The notes beneath the pieces are model-generated. The model did not search any database, was not told where the DNA came from, and saw only the letters and a program-made list of their open reading frames with translations. DNA of 64,000 nt from JADKIH01 sp031417555 (lineage in GTDB: Bacteria; Bacteroidota; Bacteroidia; AKYH767-A; 2013-40CM-41-45), in the NCBI GenBank assembly GCA_031417555.1, contig JANOVV010000037.1, positions 1-64,000 on the forward strand. The letters are read 5' to 3'. Shown here in pieces: positions 1-7,007 of this stretch. The stretch's first letter is position 1; every line of letters begins with the position of its first letter. Both the position numbers and the translations under genes were made by a program.

Positions 1-16
1 CTCATCAACGGAAATC

Positions 17-54
17 TCAAGAAGAAAGGGGCATCGAGCCCCATTTCTTCTTGG
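17..54. terminator. Strong hairpin in the left-edge spacer
   Basis: The arms AAGAAGAAA-GGGGC (19-32) and GCCCC-A-TTTCTTCTT (38-52) pair almost perfectly around a 5-base loop. There is no clear T-run on either side, so it may be a terminator of a gene left of the window or an mRNA structure. No coding region is convincing between 1 and 255. In many Bacteroidota plsX lies before fabH, but I could not recognise a plsX tail here. Confidence 0.4.
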
Positions 55-200
55 CAACAAAAACCCTCAGGCTCGGAATCTATCTCCAGAAATCCAAGTT
101 TAAGGTTGAAAAGAACGGTCAAGGTTATTTAGGCATGGACAGATTACCCACCTCCCACCTCTCACCTCTCACTTCTCACTTCTCACTTCTCACTTCTACT

Positions 201-208
201 TACATTTG
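201..208 (+). promoter_or_regulatory. Possible Bacteroidota -7 element for fabH
   Basis: TACATTTG matches the Bacteroidota -7 consensus TAnnTTTG and lies 48 bases before the fabH start. No TTTG is seen at the expected -33 position; that stretch is a run of CACTTCT-type repeats (about 150-200). This is a weak call based on one half of the promoter. Confidence 0.3.
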
Positions 209-255
209 CCCCCGTTTTTACCCAGAAATCGAATAAACCTAATCGAGGAGAAGAA

Positions 256-1254
256 ATGTCACGCATCACTGCTGCAATTACTGCTGTTCAGGGCTATGTC
301 CCGCCAGATCTGTTAACGAATGCCGATCTGGAGAAAATGGTGGATACCAACGATGAATGGATCCGCTCACGCACCGGTATTTCTGAGCGTCACATTCTCA
401 AGGGTGAAGGTCTGGGTACAAGTGATATGGGTGTTAAGGCTGTTGAAGGTCTTTTGAAGAAACGAGGAATTACGGCTGCGGACATCGATCTGTTGATTGT
501 TGCGACCGTCACTCCCGACATGGTTTTCCCAGCTACGGCCAATATTCTTTCAGATAAAATTGGCGCAGTCAACGCCTGGAGTTTTGATGTAGGTGCTGCA
601 TGCTCCGGTTTTATTTATGCTCTCACTGTCGGCTCTCAATTCATCGAGACCGGCAAATACAAAAAGGTAGTAGTTGTGGGAGCGGATAAAATGTCAAGCA
701 TTGTAGATTATACCGATCGTGCTACTTGTATCATCTTCGGCGACGGTGCTGGGGCGGTATTGCTTGAGCCGAATGCCGAAGGATTCGGAATTATGGACAG
801 CATCCTCAAAACAGATGGAAGCGGACGCCAATATTTGCATCAGAAGGCTGGTGGTTCCATTAAGCCGGCTTCGCACGAAACAGTGGACCGCAAAGAACAT
901 TTTGTATTTCAAGACGGACAGCCTGTTTTTAAGGCTGCAGTAAAAGGAATGGCAGATGTTTCGGCAGAAATCATGAAAAAAAATCACCTTGCAGCAACAG
1001 ATGTAGCGTGGCTGGTGCCTCACCAGGCCAATCTCAGGATCATAGATGCTACCGCAAATCGCATGGGAGTAGGTAGCGACAAGGTGATGATCAATATTCA
1101 GAAATACGGCAATACAACCTCCGGTACGATACCGCTTTGTCTCTGGGACTGGGAAACACAGCTGAAAAAGGGCGACAATATCATTCTTGCCGCTTTTGGT
1201 GGCGGATTTACCTGGGGCGCTATCTACGTCAAGTGGGCGTACGATGGAAAATGA
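256..1254 (+). CDS. fabH: Beta-ketoacyl-ACP synthase III (FabH)
   Basis: FabH condenses acetyl-CoA with malonyl-ACP to start fatty-acid synthesis in the cytosol. The 332-residue protein has the family length and the complete catalytic triad: Cys116 in GAACSGF, His256 in VPHQANLR and Asn286 in YGNTTSG. The C-terminal glycine-rich FGGGFTWGA is also typical. The ATG at 256 is preceded by GAGGAGAAG, an unusually good ribosome binding site for this phylum. It heads a fabH-accB-accC run, so initiation and malonyl-CoA supply are probably co-expressed. The EF-P gene often found between fabH and accB in related genomes is absent. Confidence 0.97.
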   Translation: MSRITAAITAVQGYVPPDLLTNADLEKMVDTNDEWIRSRTGISERHILKGEGLGTSDMGVKAVEGLLKKRGITAADIDLLIVATVTPDMVFPATANILSDKIGAVNAWSFDVGAACSGFIYALTVGSQFIETGKYKKVVVVGADKMSSIVDYTDRATCIIFGDGAGAVLLEPNAEGFGIMDSILKTDGSGRQYLHQKAGGSIKPASHETVDRKEHFVFQDGQPVFKAAVKGMADVSAEIMKKNHLAATDVAWLVPHQANLRIIDATANRMGVGSDKVMINIQKYGNTTSGTIPLCLWDWETQLKKGDNIILAAFGGGFTWGAIYVKWAYDGK

Positions 1255-1347
1255 GTCAGAACGAATTATTCAGAACGAAATCATATACATTTGGCCAAAC
1301 CTTCAAAAAACCGGACATCAGAAAAAATTGTTACTGACGTAGCAGAA

Positions 1348-1863
1348 ATGTCTGACATACTAAATGACACTATGGAAATGAACCTTACACAAATTCAGGA
1401 GCTCATCAAATTCGTTTCAAAAAGCGGAGTGAGTGAAGTGGCTATTGAACAAAAAGATTTTAAGATCACGATCAAAGCACAAGAAGTAAAAGGAAAAGTA
1501 CAGGAAATCATACAGGTGGCCGCACCGCAAGCTGCCGCACCTGCCGCGATTCCTGTAGCAGCCGCACCAACACTTTCCGCCCCAGCCGCGGCTGCTCCGA
1601 AAGAAGAGGCCCCGGCAGGAAATACTGTTGAGATCAAATCTCCGATGATCGGAACATTCTATCGTTCTTCATCGCCTGATAAACCACCTTTTATTGAAGT
1701 GGGGGCAATGGTCAAACAAGGCGATACGGTTTGTGTCATAGAAGCGATGAAACTCTTCAATGAAATTGAATCAGAAGTCAGCGGTCGTATTGTAAAAGTG
1801 CTTGTCAATGACAGCACACCGATTGAATACGATCAGCCGCTCTTCTTGGTAGAGCCAGCCTAA
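1348..1863 (+). CDS. accB: Biotin carboxyl carrier protein of acetyl-CoA carboxylase (AccB)
   Basis: This is the carrier subunit that shuttles carboxybiotin between AccC and the carboxyltransferase. The N-terminus reads as the family's NLTQIQELIKFV helix. An Ala/Pro-rich flexible linker follows, then a biotinyl domain with the modified lysine in EAMKLFNEI. The frame is open from a TTG at 1291, but conserved sequence begins only after the ATGs at 1348, 1372 and 1378. I chose 1348 as the first ATG; 1378 fits family N-termini equally well. It lies about 90 bases after fabH and is followed by accC across a repeat-filled spacer. Confidence 0.93.
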   Translation: MSDILNDTMEMNLTQIQELIKFVSKSGVSEVAIEQKDFKITIKAQEVKGKVQEIIQVAAPQAAAPAAIPVAAAPTLSAPAAAAPKEEAPAGNTVEIKSPMIGTFYRSSSPDKPPFIEVGAMVKQGDTVCVIEAMKLFNEIESEVSGRIVKVLVNDSTPIEYDQPLFLVEPA

Positions 1864-1874
1864 CCTCAACGTTC

Positions 1875-2029
1875 AGGTTACAGATTACAAGTTCCTGGTT
1901 TCAAGTTTCTGGTTTGTGAGGCGAAATAGTTTATCGAAAGGGTTCATTTTTTTGCCAACCAGAAACCAGTAACCAGGAACCTGAAACCGGGATACAGAAA
2001 CTGAGATCCGGAACCAGAAACCAGAAACA
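1875..2029. repeat. Spacer-spanning imperfect inverted repeat (accB-accC)
   Basis: The left arm (about 1875-1916) is built from units such as AAGTTCCTGGTTTC. The right arm (about 1955-2003) and a further short stretch (2008-2029) are built from the complementary units, such as AACCAGGAAC. The arms begin 12 bases after the accB stop and end about 15 bases before the accC start, so the whole spacer could fold back on itself. Units are degenerate, not exact. It may act as a processing or stability structure, or be a neutral repeat. Confidence 0.75.
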
Positions 2030-2044
2030 TTACAACAACAAGTT

Positions 2045-3379
2045 ATGTTCAACAAGATATTGATAGCGAACAGGGGCGAAATTGCCCTCCGGGTTATACG
2101 AACGTGCAAGGAAATGGGCATAGCCACTGTTGCCGTGTATTCGACAGCCGACCGCGACAGTTTGCATGTGCGTTTTGCAGATGAGGCTGTATGCATCGGT
2201 CCGCCGCCAAGCAAAGAATCTTATCTCAAAATTCCCAATATTATAGCTGCAGCAGAAATCACCAATGCGGATGCCATCCATCCCGGTTATGGATTTTTGT
2301 CGGAGAATGCGATTTTCTCCAAGGTCTGCAAAGAGAATGGTATCAAGTTTATCGGTGCTTCTCCGGAGATGATAGATGCGATGGGAGACAAAGCCAGCGC
2401 TAAACAAACCATGCAGGATGCCGGTGTGCCTACGATCCCCGGTAGTGATGGTTTATTGGAAAGTCTCGATCATGCATTATCGACTGCCAATCAGATCAAA
2501 TATCCTGTGATGATGAAAGCCACTGCAGGTGGTGGTGGAAAAGGAATGCGCGTGTGTGCGAACGATGATGACGTGCGTGAAGCATGGGAAAAAACTCGTC
2601 GTGAAGCCCTCGCTGCTTTTGGCAATGATGGGATGTATATGGAAAAATTTGTAGAAGAACCTCGGCACATTGAAATACAGATTGCAGGCGATCAATACGG
2701 CAAAGCATGTCACCTCAGTGAGCGCGATTGCTCGATTCAACGACGTCACCAGAAGCTGGTTGAAGAGACACCTTCGCCATATATGACGGATGAGCTTCGT
2801 GAAAAAATGGGACAGGCCGCCATCAAAGCAGCGGAAGCAGTGAAGTATGAAGGTGTGGGTACCGTGGAATTCCTCGTAGATAAAAACCGCGATTTTTATT
2901 TCATGGAAATGAATACGCGTATTCAGGTCGAGCATACCATCACCGAAGAAGTGATCAACTATGATCTGGTAAAAGAGCAGATCAAACTCGCAGCGGGCGA
3001 TCCAATCAGCGGAAGAAATTATTATCCTAAGATGCATTCGATTCAGTGTCGCATCAATGCGGAAGATCCAGCACGTGATTTTATGCCAAGTCCCGGACGT
3101 ATTACTTCATACCATTCTCCCGGAGGACATGGTGTGCGCATCGATACTCATGCATACGCAGGTTATGTCATTCCTCCGTATTACGATTCTATGATTTCAA
3201 AATTAATTGTCGTTGCGCAAACACGCGAAGAAGCGATTTTGAAAATGCAACGCGCGTTGGATGAATACATCATCGAAGGAATCAAAACAACTATTCCATT
3301 TCACCAGAAACTGATGAAGAATGAAAAATTCCGTGAAGGTGACTTCACCACCAAATTCATGGAGACTTTTGAGTTCTAG
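2045..3379 (+). CDS. accC: Biotin carboxylase subunit of acetyl-CoA carboxylase (AccC)
   Basis: AccC carboxylates biotin on AccB using ATP and bicarbonate. The 444-residue protein shows the full ATP-grasp plan: N-terminal KILIANRGEIALR, the glycine-rich ATP loop AGGGGKGM, and the catalytic EMNTRIQVEH signature. The C-terminal domain ends in FMETFEF. Length agrees with bacterial AccC (about 450). The ATG at 2045 fits the family N-terminus directly. It follows accB in the same direction, separated by an inverted-repeat spacer. No accA or accD is present in the window. Confidence 0.97.
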   Translation: MFNKILIANRGEIALRVIRTCKEMGIATVAVYSTADRDSLHVRFADEAVCIGPPPSKESYLKIPNIIAAAEITNADAIHPGYGFLSENAIFSKVCKENGIKFIGASPEMIDAMGDKASAKQTMQDAGVPTIPGSDGLLESLDHALSTANQIKYPVMMKATAGGGGKGMRVCANDDDVREAWEKTRREALAAFGNDGMYMEKFVEEPRHIEIQIAGDQYGKACHLSERDCSIQRRHQKLVEETPSPYMTDELREKMGQAAIKAAEAVKYEGVGTVEFLVDKNRDFYFMEMNTRIQVEHTITEEVINYDLVKEQIKLAAGDPISGRNYYPKMHSIQCRINAEDPARDFMPSPGRITSYHSPGGHGVRIDTHAYAGYVIPPYYDSMISKLIVVAQTREEAILKMQRALDEYIIEGIKTTIPFHQKLMKNEKFREGDFTTKFMETFEF

Positions 3380-3387
3380 ATATAAAT

Positions 3388-3569
3388 CGGAAGTCAGAGG
3401 TCAGATGTCAGAAGGAAGAGCGTTGATGATGATCGGCCTTTCATTAATATAATCGTTTTATGATGGTTCAAGAAAAATTTGAGATAGTCCTGCAAACAGA
3501 AAAACCTACTTCGGATTTTAGAACAAAAACTCCGACTTCCGACTTCCGACTTCTGACTTCTGACTTCTT
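3388..3569. repeat. Spacer-spanning imperfect inverted repeat (accC-MBOAT)
   Basis: The left arm (3388-3418) has units like GGAAGTCAGAGGTCAG. The right arm (3530-3569) is the complementary tandem series CCGACTTCCGACTTC then TGACTTCTGACTTC. The arms sit 9 bases after the accC stop and 25 bases before the MBOAT start. It has the same architecture as the accB-accC spacer but a different unit sequence. Confidence 0.75.
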
Positions 3570-3594
3570 ATTTCCCGCGTCTTAATCATCCGCC

Positions 3595-5025
3595 ATGCTC
3601 TTTAACTCCCTCGAGTTTGCCATTTTTCTGCCGATCGTCTTTGTGCTGTTCTGGTTTATTGCCGGTGGACGCACGCGATTGCAAAATGCCATCCTCTTAG
3701 TTTCGAGTTGTGTTTTTTATATGTTCCTGATCCCGGAATATATCCTCGTACTTTTTCTTGCAATTATCATCGACTATTACGCAGGCATGTGGCTTGAAAG
3801 AACCACAGGTAAAAAACGAAAGTGGATTCTCATCCTGAGTATTGTGTCTACATGTTTGATCTTGTTTGTCTTCAAGTACTACAACTTTTTCATTGATAAT
3901 TACAATGGCATTGCGCATGCACTCGGATGGAATTATTCCATCGCAGCTTTAAAAATTGCCTTGCCGATCGGTCTTTCTTTTCACACGTTTCAAAGTTTGA
4001 GTTACGTCATCGACGTTTATAAAAACGAACAGAAGGCGGAAAAGGATTTTCTAACATATTCGGTTTATGTGATGTTTTTCCCGCAACTTGTTGCCGGTCC
4101 GATCGAACGCGCGCGAAATTTATTTCCTCAGTTTCATCGCAAAAAAATATTTGACTACGAACAAGCGGCGGACGGTGTGCGACAAATTCTCTGGGGACTT
4201 TTTACTAAAGTGGTGATCGCAGACAATTGCGCGATTTTGGTCGATTCGATTTTTTCTCAACACGACACCCATACTGGTAGCACTTTGTGGGTAGGCGCCG
4301 CACTTTTTTCGATACAGATCTATTGCGACTTCAGTGGTTACTCTAACATGGCGTTGGGTATTGCAAAGCTGTTTGGTTTTAACCTCATGCAGAATTTCAA
4401 CTATCCATATTTCTCACGCGACATGGCGGAGTTCTGGCGCAAGTGGCATATCTCGCTCACCACCTGGTTTCGAGATTATGTCTACAAACCTTTAGGTGGA
4501 AGTCGTGGCGGAAAATGGATGTCGGTACGAAATACAATGATCATTTTTGTCGTGAGCGGATTCTGGCATGGCGCCAACTGGACATTTGTCGCCTGGGGAT
4601 TTTTAAATGCACTATATTTTTTGCCACTGTTGCTTGGCGGCAGACATCGCAAACACACTGGACTCATTGCTGAAGGACGTGTATGGCCGAACCTCAAAGA
4701 ATTGTTCGGCATGGGCGTGACGTTTCTTCTCGCAACGATTGCATGGGTTTTTTTCCGTGCAGATAATATGACAGTCGCATTTTCATTTCTGAAAAAAATG
4801 TTCAGTACATCAACCTTGTCTGCACCTGCATACCGCGACTGGATACTCGGATTGTTCATCATCGCCTTCCTCATCATTGAATGGTTGGGAAGAAGCAAAC
4901 AGCATGCGCTAGAAGTTAGTGCTTTGCCGGCGTGGAAGCGCAGATCTGTTTATACGGCAGTTTTCGCCGGACTCTTTTTCTACGCGGTGTACAATTCTAA
5001 CCAGTTCATTTATTTTCAGTTCTGA
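3595..5025 (+). CDS. MBOAT-family membrane O-acyltransferase (AlgI/DltB-like)
   Basis: This is a polytopic inner-membrane enzyme of the MBOAT family, which moves acyl groups onto extracellular polysaccharide or other envelope substrates. Many hydrophobic segments span the 476 residues. Conserved motifs visible are QLVAGPIERA (about 165-173), CDFSGYSNMALG (about 244-255), EFWRKWHISLTTWFRDY with His285, and the catalytic His325 in SGFWHGANW. The length matches AlgI-like proteins. The next gene encodes an exported SGNH-like protein, the usual partner of such acyltransferases (compare AlgJ/AlgX, DltD). The substrate cannot be told from sequence. Confidence 0.93.
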   Translation: MLFNSLEFAIFLPIVFVLFWFIAGGRTRLQNAILLVSSCVFYMFLIPEYILVLFLAIIIDYYAGMWLERTTGKKRKWILILSIVSTCLILFVFKYYNFFIDNYNGIAHALGWNYSIAALKIALPIGLSFHTFQSLSYVIDVYKNEQKAEKDFLTYSVYVMFFPQLVAGPIERARNLFPQFHRKKIFDYEQAADGVRQILWGLFTKVVIADNCAILVDSIFSQHDTHTGSTLWVGAALFSIQIYCDFSGYSNMALGIAKLFGFNLMQNFNYPYFSRDMAEFWRKWHISLTTWFRDYVYKPLGGSRGGKWMSVRNTMIIFVVSGFWHGANWTFVAWGFLNALYFLPLLLGGRHRKHTGLIAEGRVWPNLKELFGMGVTFLLATIAWVFFRADNMTVAFSFLKKMFSTSTLSAPAYRDWILGLFIIAFLIIEWLGRSKQHALEVSALPAWKRRSVYTAVFAGLFFYAVYNSNQFIYFQF

Positions 5026-5076
5026 TGAATTACTGTCTGCTAAATATCATACGAAAACTTCATGGATTGAAAATCA

Positions 5077-5220
5077 GTTCACGCAGATTCTCGCAGATTG
5101 AAAGCCAGATTTGCGCAGATTTAAAACACTTGTTTTTATTAAGAGTATCTTCTTTTCGAGGCAAAGAACAAGAAAAATCCGCGAGAATCCGGCTTTCAAT
5201 CTGCGAGAATCTGCGTGAAC
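5077..5220. repeat. Long near-perfect inverted repeat with 30-bp identical core
   Basis: Bases 5077-5106 are the exact reverse complement of 5191-5220. The pairing continues imperfectly for about 16 more bases inward (5107-5122 with 5175-5190). Within each arm the unit CGCAGATT recurs. The arms lie between the MBOAT stop and the next gene's ATG (16 bases after the right arm). Short open frames across this stretch are by-products of the repeat. Confidence 0.85.
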
Positions 5221-5236
5221 CAATTTTAACTTGTAG

Positions 5237-6184
5237 ATGAAAAAATTCCTTTTGAAAATATCTGTTGCGTTGTTGATTGCACTTGCACTGCACCTCACAG
5301 CCGGATTTTTTGCCGGAGGAAAAACGGATGAATATTATTTGCGCTTCACAGGACACACTCAAAAATCCATGTTCATCGGATCATCACGTGCAGCGCAGGC
5401 TTTGGTTCCAACTGTATTTGAAAAGCACAAAGCGGAACTTGGTTACGAAGGTGAGATGTACAATTTTGCATTCACAGCATTATCCAGTCCGTATGGGGAA
5501 TTGTATCTGCAAAAAATCACAGAGAAACTCGATCCTGCGACAACAAACGGATTGTTTGTGATCGCTGTCGAACCCTATTCTATCGCTATACAAGTAACAG
5601 ATTCAGTGAAAGATTTCAAATTGCCGGAGACCAGAAACGTGTTGAGCAAAACGCATTGTGTCAACTGCACACCCAATTTCGAATACCTGGTCAACAACTA
5701 CAACAAAGGTTGGGGCCATCTATTCCTTGAGCATTTTAATCTCTCTACAACCGAAATGGAATTACAATCCGATGGCTGGCTGGAAGTGATTGTACCGATG
5801 GACAGCGTGAGCATAGCCAAACGTTCCAAAGGAAAAATTCTCAACCACAAAAACTCGATTGGAGAATACAAACTTTCACCGATGCGTGTCGACTACCTTG
5901 AAAAAACGATTGCGTTTTTACAACAACATGGAAAAGTCTATGTCGTGCGACTTCCAATTTCGAAAGCGATCTATGACATCGAAAAACAAATCTTGCCGGA
6001 ATTTGATGAAGTAATTCACGGCGTAGTTTCTAAGATGAATGTTCCATATAACGACCTGAACGGAGCGAGCGCATTATTTCAATACAAGGATGGACATCAC
6101 ATCGGGCATGAGTCGGCTTTTGTGTGTAGTGATAGTTTGGTGAGGTGGGTGCAGCCAAAAATTGAAAGAGCCAAAGGGGATTAG
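5237..6184 (+). CDS. Exported SGNH-hydrolase-like protein, probable MBOAT partner
   Basis: The 315-residue protein has an N-terminal signal or anchor helix (about residues 5-25, LLKISVALLIALALHLTAG). Next comes MFIGSSRAAQAL with GSSR at 48-51, the SGNH block I position. Near the end there is a DGHHIG motif (Asp285, His287/288) where the catalytic Asp/His of SGNH proteins sits. This arrangement and its place directly after an MBOAT gene resemble DltD/AlgJ/AlgX-type partners that accept or transfer acyl groups outside the membrane. The family assignment is inference from motifs; overall similarity could not be tested. Confidence 0.7.
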   Translation: MKKFLLKISVALLIALALHLTAGFFAGGKTDEYYLRFTGHTQKSMFIGSSRAAQALVPTVFEKHKAELGYEGEMYNFAFTALSSPYGELYLQKITEKLDPATTNGLFVIAVEPYSIAIQVTDSVKDFKLPETRNVLSKTHCVNCTPNFEYLVNNYNKGWGHLFLEHFNLSTTEMELQSDGWLEVIVPMDSVSIAKRSKGKILNHKNSIGEYKLSPMRVDYLEKTIAFLQQHGKVYVVRLPISKAIYDIEKQILPEFDEVIHGVVSKMNVPYNDLNGASALFQYKDGHHIGHESAFVCSDSLVRWVQPKIERAKGD

Positions 6185-6225
6185 AGTGTGTGTTATGCTT
6201 GTGTAGCCTCGGTGATGCACACCGG

Positions 6226-6699
6226 CTATAATGTGCAAATGGTTTTGTTTGAAGAGTTAATCAGTTGTTGCAAATTTCCTCCTGCGCTCACAAACCCGAC
6301 GGTTACGTTGTCTGCCAATTCTATCATCATGCTGTTTCTTGTTGCCGCGGTTTGTTCGGTCACTCTTGAGACTTTTTTTTCAAATGGAGTAATGATTAGT
6401 AATCTTCCTTCCTCCATGGGCTTCTGTAGTTCTGGTTCTAGTTTTTCCTTTAATCCTCTTGCCAATGCAATGATGATAGGTTGTTTCCCTTTGAGTAAAT
6501 AGTGTAATACGTCTTTTTCCAGCTTGGAATGAAAGCCGCTGATAATACAATTGCCTTGTTCTCGCTGCTCTATCGCCCAGTCGTAGCATTTGAGCACCAC
6601 CGTAGCTGGCACTTTGCGGCTGCACAGGAACGCTGTTTTATTCAGTAGTAATAGCTCCTTATTTCCAAATTGTTCTGCAATTGTCATAGTCATCAGCAT
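6226..6699 (-). CDS. DprA/SLOG-like Rossmann-fold protein
   Basis: This protein of about 157 residues resembles the short DprA-like (SLOG superfamily) proteins common in Bacteroidota. It has the stretch LNKTAFLCSRKVPATVVLK, then IISGFHSKLEKDVLHYLLKG, IIALARG, RLLIITPFE and finally NSMMIELADNVTVGFVSAGGNL. SLOG proteins bind nucleotides or nucleotide-like ligands, and several act in defence or natural transformation. The frame opens with TTG at 6702, and ATGs at 6699, 6693 and 6687 are all possible starts. It lies downstream of the deaminase-ATPase gene on the same strand, across a 290-base palindrome array. Confidence 0.75.
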   Translation of the reverse strand: MLMTMTIAEQFGNKELLLLNKTAFLCSRKVPATVVLKCYDWAIEQREQGNCIISGFHSKLEKDVLHYLLKGKQPIIIALARGLKEKLEPELQKPMEEGRLLIITPFEKKVSRVTEQTAATRNSMMIELADNVTVGFVSAGGNLQQLINSSNKTICTL

Positions 6700-6707
6700 C
6701 AATTCTA

Positions 6708-7007
6708 CTTGGACACTTTGTCCTACTCTATGTCCAAGTATGTTATCTCATTGGTATTTCTTACACCAACTTGGACACTATGTCCAAGCTCAATAGTATT
6801 CTATCATCTTTTCCTAACATAGACAGCATGTCTATGTTCCTGTCTATGTCTGGCACTTTTTCAATAATTATCGCTCTCAACATAGACATCATGTCTATGC
6901 AAATCTGTAATCCTATCGCGACACTTTGTCGCGATATATGTCGCGATTATTAACGCAGATTACTCTGGGTCACTATCACGACAAACTGTCTCGATTTATG
7001 TCGTGAT
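6708..7007. repeat. Array of six palindromes sharing GACA-N3-TGTC with variable arms
   Basis: Six elements fill this spacer: 6708-6738 and 6770-6788 (arms CTTGGACA/TGTCCAAG), 6818-6848 and 6881-6899 (CATAGACA/TGTCTATG), 6915-6947 (ATCGCGACA/TGTCGCGAT), and 6975-7007 (ATCACGACA/TGTCGTGAT). The core GACA-N3-TGTC recurs, while the outer 4-5 bases differ between elements but remain complementary within each one. In 6975-7007 only the outer pair is fully complementary, and the inner half-site reads TGTCTCGAT. Four elements carry a third, extra half-site, giving arm-arm-inverted-arm on the minus strand. The last element overlaps the stop codon of the deaminase-ATPase gene. Confidence 0.9.

Noticed and set aside
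51..236. A 61-residue gene before fabH
   Set aside because: Its second half is translated CACTTCT-type repeats and it has no recognisable domain or ribosome binding site.
2030..3037. Minus-strand frames of 125 and 186 residues opposite accC
   Set aside because: accC is certain in the other strand; His/Cys-rich translations are typical antisense shadows.
5025..5362. Several short frames on both strands in the spacer after the MBOAT gene
   Set aside because: They are produced by the inverted repeat, which has no stops in some frames; translations mirror each other.
6590..6953. Plus-strand frames of 60-68 residues through the palindrome array
   Set aside because: The repeated residues come from palindrome units; there is no coding-like composition, and the frames overlap a well-supported minus-strand gene.
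6708..7007. CRISPR array
   Set aside because: Repeats differ in their arms, spacing is irregular (units start 34-63 bases apart) and no cas genes are present; elements are palindromes with half-sites, not direct repeats with unique spacers.
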